From Hofstenia miamia (taxonomy: Eukaryota > Xenacoelomorpha > Acoela > Hofsteniidae), in assembly GCA_900660155.1 (NCBI GenBank), contig CABFPE010000140.1, forward strand, positions 1,086,743-1,113,682: DNA of 26,940 nucleotides, written 5' to 3'. Of the stretch, positions 20,222-26,940 are shown piece after piece; position 1 is the first letter of the stretch, and every line of letters begins with the position of its first letter. The translations under genes and the position numbers were made by a program. Below the pieces are notes generated by a model. The model worked only from the letters and a program-made list of their open reading frames with translations. It did not search any database and was not told the DNA's origin.

Positions 20222-22259
20222 TGCTGGAGCAATTATTTAGCAAAGGCAAGGATATAAAATGGAAAATTATCCCTAAGGAACATGGATTACAGTAGTTAAG
20301 ACGGGCTAGACACCCTGAATTTCTCGTAACACCTATTTGCCATCTAGTGACAAAAGGTTTTTGAGAAAATTTAATTGAGCAAATTATTTTTTGAACAAGT
20401 TTTTACTTTTGAATTCTAGGCTTTAGCCAAACTAATGTATTTGGTGATAAGCTTGTTAATAGAGCTACAACATGTTTATTGTAACAATGTTTTAGACATG
20501 CAAAACTACAATTTAATTTGCAAGGAAATAATTCATGTATACAAAGCTCAATATTTGAAAGGTGCATTACAGCATTATTTGTTTGAGCACAAATTTCTAC
20601 AGGCATTAATATTGATCAAAGATGTAATATACAATATTTTTATTATGCTTTCTATTTACTTAAAAAAGCTGTAAACAATTGCATTGTGGGAAAAACATGT
20701 ATGTAATAATGCTAAATAGACCTCATATAGCAATCTAGTTTTCCATTCAGTGTATATTCTTGCATTTTACACATTACATAGTCAAAGTCTAAATAATTTC
20801 AGAGCGTATGTGTGTATTTTCCATAGTTTGAAAATTTAGTATATTGAAATAATCATATATTTATTGTTAGAGAATTTAATATGTATCTAGCATCCTTACT
20901 GAATAATGTGTGCTGATATTATATTATGTTAGTTCTTCAACCAAGGATAAATCATATCTATATATTCAAAGCTATTATTATTAGAGGTGTGCGGGCAGCA
21001 TAATTTACTATCGCTATACACTCTGGGTTGGTTTTATCTTACTTTTACCCGCCTGCAACCATAGGAATTGTATCCGTATCCGTGATATATGTACACATAA
21101 TAGCCAGTACTGGTAAGAATAAAATGTCTTGTTTTGTATTGCAGAATAAATAAAAAATGACCAAAATATATGATATATTCCAAAAAATGAATCTAACCTA
21201 AATTTCCATGAATTATCACAACTATGCTTACAATCTATTTAACAGATCTGTTAGCAGTTGGTTAAAAAACTATATGAATAAATTTTAAAATATGTTAACA
21301 GATCTGTTTTATTGTTTCAATGATTCACCAATTTCGTTGGCTAGTGAAGTGACACAAAATTTACTCAATTTTACCCTATTTTTTTGTTTAAATACATATG
21401 TTATAGTTTCAAAATCAATTGTTAAATTTAATATTATTGCAAACACTGAGAAATAGTTCATTAACATGAGAAAGTAGCAAACAAGCTTGCTGACAACTCA
21501 TTCAGACTTATTTTGAGTAGCGGGAATGCAGTGGTATGCACTTTCAATAATCGATAAGAGTGGGAAATTTATTGAATTACCACACTATTGAAGAAGTAAC
21601 ATAAAAATTAATTCGCAGCAAGAAAAGTCTGCTAAAGCAACTCTACCGAATTGAATAAATACGATAAACAAACATTTACCCTACTGCATGTAATCTGCAT
21701 TTTTATATATTATTGAATCCAGTGTTTATTGTTTATATGGGTCATTCCATATAAAATTACACCTAAAGCCTAAAAACCAAATTAATGATATTCAATTTAT
21801 AATGACATTAATTACCGTTGACATTGTTGAAATTTTACTATGTAATGCGCATTTTGTATATAGTATTGTTTATTATTAATACATCAAGACATAGAAATTC
21901 TGAAATTTCTAAGGATGTATTTTTAGCATAACTTCTGATCTATGACAGCTTTCTTATGATTTCTTTTGCATTTCATAGTTCTGTATTCATAAATTTCTCG
22001 TTTTATCATTTTTCTTAAAGTTAATGTAAGATTATAGCGTAATTGATCTAAAACTTTCAATGATATTCATTTTCATGTAGCGTAACGAAATAATTAAATA
22101 TTTTATAAATACGATGAATCAATGTGTAAGCACACAAGATATAATATTTCAATGTGCTCTTCAAACAAATATAGCAGCAAATAAAATTTTTTTACTTCAA
22201 TATTTTGCCTACTTAATTTATATGCATGAGCAACTGTTTGAGACCTGTCCATGAGCAAA
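20222..22259. other. No gene recognised; AT-rich DNA
   Basis: Overlapping open frames at 20403-20606 (minus) and 20435-20674 (plus) have no secure family. A gaggtgtgcggg sequence near 20983 and the short GC-richer stretch to 21090 might be a DNA-element end. Two copies of the palindrome aacagatctgtt lie at 21241 and 21297. The remainder shows no structure I can name. Confidence 0.5.
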
Positions 22260-22402
22260 GTCAGAAGTTGTTGTGCCTTTTTTACTATGACAACCTGGGT
22301 CAGGTCAGAAGCTGATTGGGCTTGGTTGAGTTGTGTCTGAAGTTGTTTTGACCGGGTCGAGTTTTGTCTGGAACTGCTTGATCTGGGTCAGGGATGGTCA
22401 AG
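22260..22402 (+). repeat. Minisatellite with 31-bp period
   Basis: Units start at 22304, 22335, 22366 and 22397 (partial), each opening GTC followed by AGAAG, TGAAG or TGGAA, with TTG in the middle and a GGTT/GGGTC-type ending. A longer, related first unit starts at 22260 and is 44 bases, as if 13 bases were inserted. Units are diverged but the period is exact for three units. Confidence 0.75.
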
Positions 22403-22677
22403 AAAAGCAAAAGTACTTCAGTCTCTACCTAGGCCCCCTCTTAACGCAAAACATATGATTAAGAAGGTCACCAAATGCTTAGGAGTTGACATTGCAATGA
22501 TATGCGTTCTGTATCATTGAAGTTATACAATTCAGTTGGTTTCTAATTTCTATAAAATTGAAGCTTCAAATCAATGGTTGTTAATGGTAGAAAGAAGGGC
22601 TCAAGTTCAACAAAAGTATTTAAAGAACACTTTAAAGGAAACCTATTTTTTTGTTTAAGGAACAACATACTAATGTC

Positions 22678-23295
22678 ATGATTGGCCTAAGCAAATTTTG
22701 TAATTTGCGCCAATTAAATGTCATCCTTTCTAATTCTATACCACCGAAATGTTGTCTTTGTTTGGAGCATACAAACTTTCAACTACTTGCTGCAGCTGCT
22801 AGGTATGCTGACATTACATTTCCTGATCTTTGTGTTTCTGAAAAATATAAACTCGTATGCAATAGAGATCGAATACTTTGCTGGATTCAATTATGGTCTT
22901 GCTCTACAGGAACGGAAGTTAGATACAGACAGTGGGTCAGCAAAGATAATGGACATTTGTTCTGTGAAGTTTTTCTAACAATTGTGCAATTGATTAATAT
23001 TATTAAACCGAAGATTCCAAAATTAATTATCCATCATTTTGTTACAAAAGGTCAATCTATGTTGGTGAGGTGCAACGCATTGAAAGGAAAGATAATGAAT
23101 TCTTTTTCAAAACTTGATTCTTTATCCCATCTTGCCCATCAAATATATATTTTTTGGCCGCGATCCAGTGATATGGACATTTATCTGTTTGAAGAGATAT
23201 TGTGTAAGCTGAATGAGCCACTTCATAAGTCAGGTCATAATTTTTTACTCAAGATCCCTGTTTTGGACGAAATTGAGCAAATTTGCAGTGAATAA
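22678..23295 (+). pseudogene. Fragment of a repeated, uncharacterised eukaryotic protein family, possibly transposon-linked
   Basis: The frame is open from 22636 (after a TAA at 22633) to the TAA at 23293-23295; the first ATG is 22678, giving 205 residues. Visible features: IGLSKFCNLR near the start, a cysteine cluster CCLCLEHTNFQLL, a second cluster around LVCNRDRILCWIQLWSC, RQWVSKDNGHL, and LIIHHFVTKGQSMLV. From memory this order (SKF.LRP, C.C..H.N, a second Cys group, QW..D, then H.F..K.Q) is shared by an unnamed protein family repeated in arthropod and cnidarian genomes. In that family an acidic DF.ENY-type motif comes next. Here the place is taken by SFSKLDSLSHLAHQIYIFW, without the acidic residues. 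The intact frame but missing ends and motif suggest a recent partial copy. I cannot give it a function. Confidence 0.45.
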
Positions 23296-23598
23296 ACTTT
23301 GTTGTTTAAAATTTTAAATATAATTTGTTTGTTTTGCCAAATTTGAAATTATGTCCTGTAGCATAATGTCCTGTAGCGTAACCTGGTTTTTGTACCTAAA
23401 TGAGACCTCATGATTACAGTGAATATTAATTATATAATATTTTAAAAGTTAAGGATAGCATTAGATTACAAAAACCCCAAATGTTAAATTATAAAATTGA
23501 TGGAGAGCAGAAAATAATTATAGAAAGCTTAAAATATTTTTTTATTACTTTCTTGTAGCATAACGTAAATATATTATTTAAGTGATGGTGGTAATTTA
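23296..23598. other. No gene; contains TGTAGCRTAA motifs
   Basis: The motif tgtagcataa or tgtagcgtaa occurs at about 23356, 23369 and 23554, again as tgtagtataacg near 23756, and once at about 22077. It appears to be part of a degenerate repeated sequence. Confidence 0.5.
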
Positions 23599-23683
23599 CT
23601 ATGTAAGACTAAACCTACATCTGATGGAAATCTGGGTACATGTAGTGTAATTGAATAGTAATTAAGAATTTGTATTCAATGGC

Positions 23684-23727
<44 letters not shown>

Positions 23728-23840
23728 TTATAATTTGAATTTATCAAAGTGTCCTGTAGTATAACGTTCCTATGTAAGGCTAAACTTACATCTGATGGAA
23801 ATCTTTTGGATACATGTAGTGTAATTGAATAGTAATTAAG
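23599..23840 (+). repeat. Direct repeat of about 70 bp flanking a (TA)n tract
   Basis: Copy A 23599-23666 and copy B 23770-23840 share ctatgtaag.ctaaac.tacat, ctgatggaaatct and acatgtagtgtaattgaata with gtaattaag, with few differences. A TA run (23687-23722) lies between them, and both copies are preceded by a TGTAGYRTAACG motif. Confidence 0.85.
23687..23722. repeat. (TA)n microsatellite
   Basis: Eighteen or so uninterrupted TA units between the two arms of the direct repeat. Confidence 0.95.
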
Positions 23841-23857
23841 TTTATGAATTCAATTTT

Positions 23858-23958
23858 GTGAAGGTATTTATAAAAAAAATTTGGTGCACTAATCAAACAT
23901 ATAATTGTAACTACATTATTACTAGATCTTTCTTCTTAAGTAATTTCCTAAGTTTTCC
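23858..23958 (+). repeat. Dispersed repeat, copy 2 (partner at 6030-6133)
   Basis: Same orientation and block order as 6030-6133; it follows directly on the local direct repeat, so both may belong to one larger interspersed element. Confidence 0.6.
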
Positions 23959-25224
23959 AATTTAACATAACCTAGATGTCAACTCTGACAGAAGTACTTT
24001 GAAAATTTCATACTTCAAGCATTAACTCGTGGACTTACACACAATACTCTAAAATTCCTATCAATTTTTTTAGCAAGATACGCGGTATCAGTATTTTCAA
24101 AATAGCGCGGCATCGGCTTCGTGTCGGCATACAGGTAAATTTTTTTTTCAAATCATGCTATCTTTTTGAAATAGTGTATATGACATACCGATGAGCACCT
24201 GAAGTGAAAAAATATAATTTTTTAGCCCACAGATTTTTATTTTCATTGTAATGGCTGCCATGTTGGATTTTAGCAAACCGGCTGTAAGAAACACTATATC
24301 TAAAAACCATGATTGCAATCAATATAAAAACAACTGCTATGCCTTACTAAAAGGAGCATACACATGATTTTCTGAGGGGGGAAATCTCAGTCATTACCTA
24401 GTTAGTAACCAAATTTGGAGATTAAAACGTATTTCACCAGTTTAGTTCTTAATTATATTTAAAACTTTATACTGAACATGTTTTGACTTACTGAAATAAA
24501 AATCAATATTGAAATCCTGATGGGGAGAACATTCCATCATACTCCTGCTGGCATACACAAAACGCTCCTGATAGACGTACGTTGTTGATTAAAGTTTTTC
24601 TATTTTAGATTTTGACAAACATTGACGTGGTATGGGGAAAGTGATTCTCTACCTATTTTAATTCTAAGCCTTCAAAGTAAGTAAAAAAGTAAATAATATA
24701 ATGTAAGTGACTTTGTTTTATTATGAAAATATTTAATATATAATTTTCATTAATAAATAAAAAATTTTGAAAAAATGAATTGCCTATATGGATAGAGCAT
24801 GTACTTTTTAGTGATGAAGCCTAATTTAATGATTAAACTTATGCTTTTTTAAAAGAATTTCTTTTATGAAAATCACAAGTCTCGAAATGCTCAAAATTTA
24901 AGGATGATTTAGGAATCAACCTGAGATTTTAAATATTAATTCAGAGAGTTTTGAAAATCTAATATACTGAGATGTTGATAAGTTTTCGGTTTTGATGCTA
25001 AAAATAATATTTTTCCATTTTTTGTAACCATTCAAACGTTCAAAGAAATTCGAACGTTCAAAACTACGTATTTTTAAAAGATAAAGACAATACTTCAATA
25101 GCGGAGGAAATTATCTAAGCATTGAAATAAAACAAGGGGATTTACTTCTCAAAATTTTTCCCTCTTTTTTGTTTTGTATATATGAAAATTTTGAATTTTC
25201 AAATAATGATACCTCTTGCTCTTT
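23959..25224. other. No gene recognised
   Basis: AT-rich. The short GC-richer patch at about 24080-24135 (cgcggtatcag, gcgcggcatcgg, gtgtcggcatac) repeats a CGGYATC-type word and may be a small DNA-element end. A repeated ttcraacgttcaaa lies at 25031-25044 and 25049-25062. The minus-strand frame at 24916-25098 has no motif. Confidence 0.45.
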
Positions 25225-26060
25225 ACCCAAGCAAAAAATGCAAAATTTTAACCAAAAATAAACCGTTAATTTATAGCCAAAATCGTTATAAGAACGTTTT
25301 TAGATTTAATTTTTGGTTAAATGTCCAGTCAAAAACCGGTTTTAAATCAATAAAAAACGGTTTCTTGAAACCAAAATTAAACCAAATTATAATCATTTTG
25401 CGACAAACGCGACTCTTTTAATTTTACATAACCGTTTATGTGCACGGAATAACAAATCTAATTTTGCATCGAAGGTATTTGTTTTAGTTGCTATTCAGCA
25501 CCCCACATATGAATAATTGAATTCAATTATTCCAAGTGTGTTACTGTTGACTGTACTATATAATATTACGGAAATCACTTTTCGTTGATATACAAAATCA
25601 TTTGTTATCCTTAATGCCAACATTTTTCTGCAGATATTTTTCGTTCATACATAATCACAATAAATTAGTTCACTATATATGATAATTCTAGATTTATAAT
25701 ATTGACACAATGTTTATTATACTGGTAGAAAATGAAGTAAATCTATTATCACACATTTCTAAGAAATAACATGTTTGCGAAAACTGTTGAATAACTGAAA
25801 AATGATCATTATATCTGAAACTGCTTTCGTCATTAAACAACTAATAATTAACCAAAACCATTTTCGTTAAAAATGACCAAAAATAAATGGTTTTTTACCG
25901 TAACCATTTCGGTTAAAAAACCCCAAAATAACCGTTATTTTGTAACCATTACGGTTTTCGTTACACATTTATTAAAATAGACAGTTTTTATAAACCATAC
26001 CCGTTTCCGTTCAAAAATAACCGAAAAATAACGGTTATCTTAACAAATTTTTACGTGGGT
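25225..26060. mobile_element. Candidate non-autonomous DNA transposon, 836 bp
   Basis: The left end acccaagcaaaaa (25225-25237) matches the reverse complement of the right end tttttacgtgggt (26048-26060) at 11 of 13 positions. Both ends, but not the middle, are dense in AACCGTT/AACGGTT words and relatives (left about 25250-25440, right about 25850-26040). This is the pattern of subterminal transposase-binding repeats seen in hAT-like and related elements. No transposase frame is present; the plus frame at 25182-25421 simply reads through the left repeats. No target-site duplication could be seen. Confidence 0.45.
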
Positions 26061-26376
26061 TTTTATAAATACTGTTTGACCTGCAGAAATTTAAGAATCA
26101 TGTCAGAATATTTTAGTTGATATTGAGTGAGTCTTTTAAAAATCATTAAAACTTTGCTCAATTTATTTAATTCTTATAAAAGAAAGAGTGTAATGCTGCA
26201 TGTTTATGCACGTGAAAACACTTTGTTAAAACATGATTGCCGACAATATTTGTTATAATTATTTCTTAGTTCTTTGATTTTGAAATATTGGCATAAAGTA
26301 AATTCGTTTTCTTGGGTGTTGTAGTCATTTCAGCAATATTCAGGTAGGTGGTATTGCTTACCATTATATGTAGCGA

Positions 26377-26634
26377 ATGGTTCAAAATTTTGATTGCAAA
26401 ATTCAAAAAATTCATCATCTTAATAATAATTATTTATTTCTTGTACCTTCCCGAATGCTTTCTGGAGACCCTTACCAGTTTTGGCTATATGTTTTCATTT
26501 TGATAGCTTTGTTATTAGCCTGTTTTGCTATATTAGAAACCAAAACTTTCCCATGTAAATCTGACAATCAATGCAAGTTTGGAATTATGTTAGGTAGTTA
26601 CATACAAGAAACTTCAGAAACAATAAAACATTAA
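26377..26634 (+). CDS. Short ORF with one membrane segment, unidentified
   Basis: 85 codons from ATG 26377 to TAA 26632-26634. The N-terminal part is unremarkable; residues about 34-53 (FWLYVFILIALLLACFAILE) form a clear hydrophobic helix, followed by TKTFPCKSDN and a polar tail. A terminal helix followed by an ETK.-P pattern recalls the end of major facilitator superfamily transporters, so it could be the last exon or relic of one. There is no matching upstream exon in the window, and the similarity is weak. aataaa at 26620-26625 lies inside the last codons. It may equally be a chance frame. Confidence 0.25.
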   Translation: MVQNFDCKIQKIHHLNNNYLFLVPSRMLSGDPYQFWLYVFILIALLLACFAILETKTFPCKSDNQCKFGIMLGSYIQETSETIKH

Positions 26635-26940
26635 AAAACATTAGCTTTATAAATTAAAACAAGTCAATTTACATTTCTAACTGCTAACTTGTAGAGGAAA
26701 GCTACCACAAGGATCATATGGAGAAATTGAAGCACAGAAATTCTAGTCGAAATTGCTAATTTTTTTCGCTAGATGTCTCCCTGAATATTGGAATTTTCTA
26801 ATGGCAAAAAAACAAATTTCCAAAATATACAGTCAAAAATAAAAAACTCAAAAAGTCCTACTAAATTTTTGATAGATGTTTTTATTGTCTATCTGAATCT
26901 GTTTTTATAATTCTTTTATGTGTTTTCAATTTTTTTACAC
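26635..26940. other. No gene recognised
   Basis: AT-rich sequence to the end of the window with no long open frame or repeat that I can see. Confidence 0.6.

Noticed and set aside
20403..20606. Minus-strand frame with YNKHVVALLTSLSPNTLVWL, reminiscent of a gypsy integrase C-terminus
   Set aside because: Only about 20 residues resemble that pattern and nothing of the integrase core lies next to it.
24781..24845. tRNA-like word ggatagagcatg
   Set aside because: No matching acceptor stem, B box or TTCRA loop; no tRNA gene was found anywhere in the window.
1..26940. CRISPR arrays, bacterial operons, rRNA genes
   Set aside because: No regularly spaced repeats with unique spacers, no Shine-Dalgarno-linked gene strings and no rRNA signature; the spliced Argonaute shows the DNA is eukaryotic.

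Overview
This is AT-rich eukaryotic DNA (about 70% A+T or more by eye). Genes are split by GT-AG introns, polyadenylation signals are present, and decayed transposable elements are common. The only gene I recognise with confidence is an Argonaute. It is much more diverged from vertebrate AGO2 than insect Ago1 proteins are, and its motifs resemble the siRNA-class Ago2 clade of arthropods. I therefore infer an arthropod, probably an insect; the order cannot be fixed from the window alone.

Layout. 1-3720: three fragments of Jockey/CR1-type LINE retrotransposons in alternating orientation, joined by two single-N gap positions (2281 and 3239). 3900-5650: TA microsatellites, the 3' end of a mariner-like element and a decayed Tc1-like transposase, both on the minus strand. 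5660-7440: no gene; it holds one arm of a dispersed repeat and a GC-rich inverted-repeat block. 7475-7557: a possible promoter (NRF-1-like, E2F-like and inverted CCAAT motifs), followed by a candidate 152-bp MITE. 8226-19659: the Argonaute gene on the plus strand, with four recognisable coding exons plus a probable tiny first coding exon. The introns are loaded with mobile DNA: a Penelope-like RT fragment between TA tracts in the 1.4-kb intron, and an antisense promoter-like block with 42-bp repeats, a LINE fragment and a GC-rich island in the 6.9-kb intron. 19498-20221: the end of the last exon and its 3' UTR are tandemly duplicated. 20222-26940: mostly unassigned AT-rich DNA containing a 31-bp minisatellite, a 214-codon ORF that looks like a piece of a repeated uncharacterised family, a local direct repeat, a candidate 836-bp DNA transposon and a short ORF with a membrane segment.

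Function. The Argonaute keeps the slicer residues D-E-D-H and the 5'-phosphate pocket residues of the MID domain, so it reads as the guide-RNA-dependent nuclease of an RNAi pathway. Against full function, the N-terminal coding region needs one frame change near 8384-8403, and the usual L2 segment between PAZ and MID is missing in frame. Nothing else in the window forms an operon or an evident pathway with it; the rest is mostly transposon debris.
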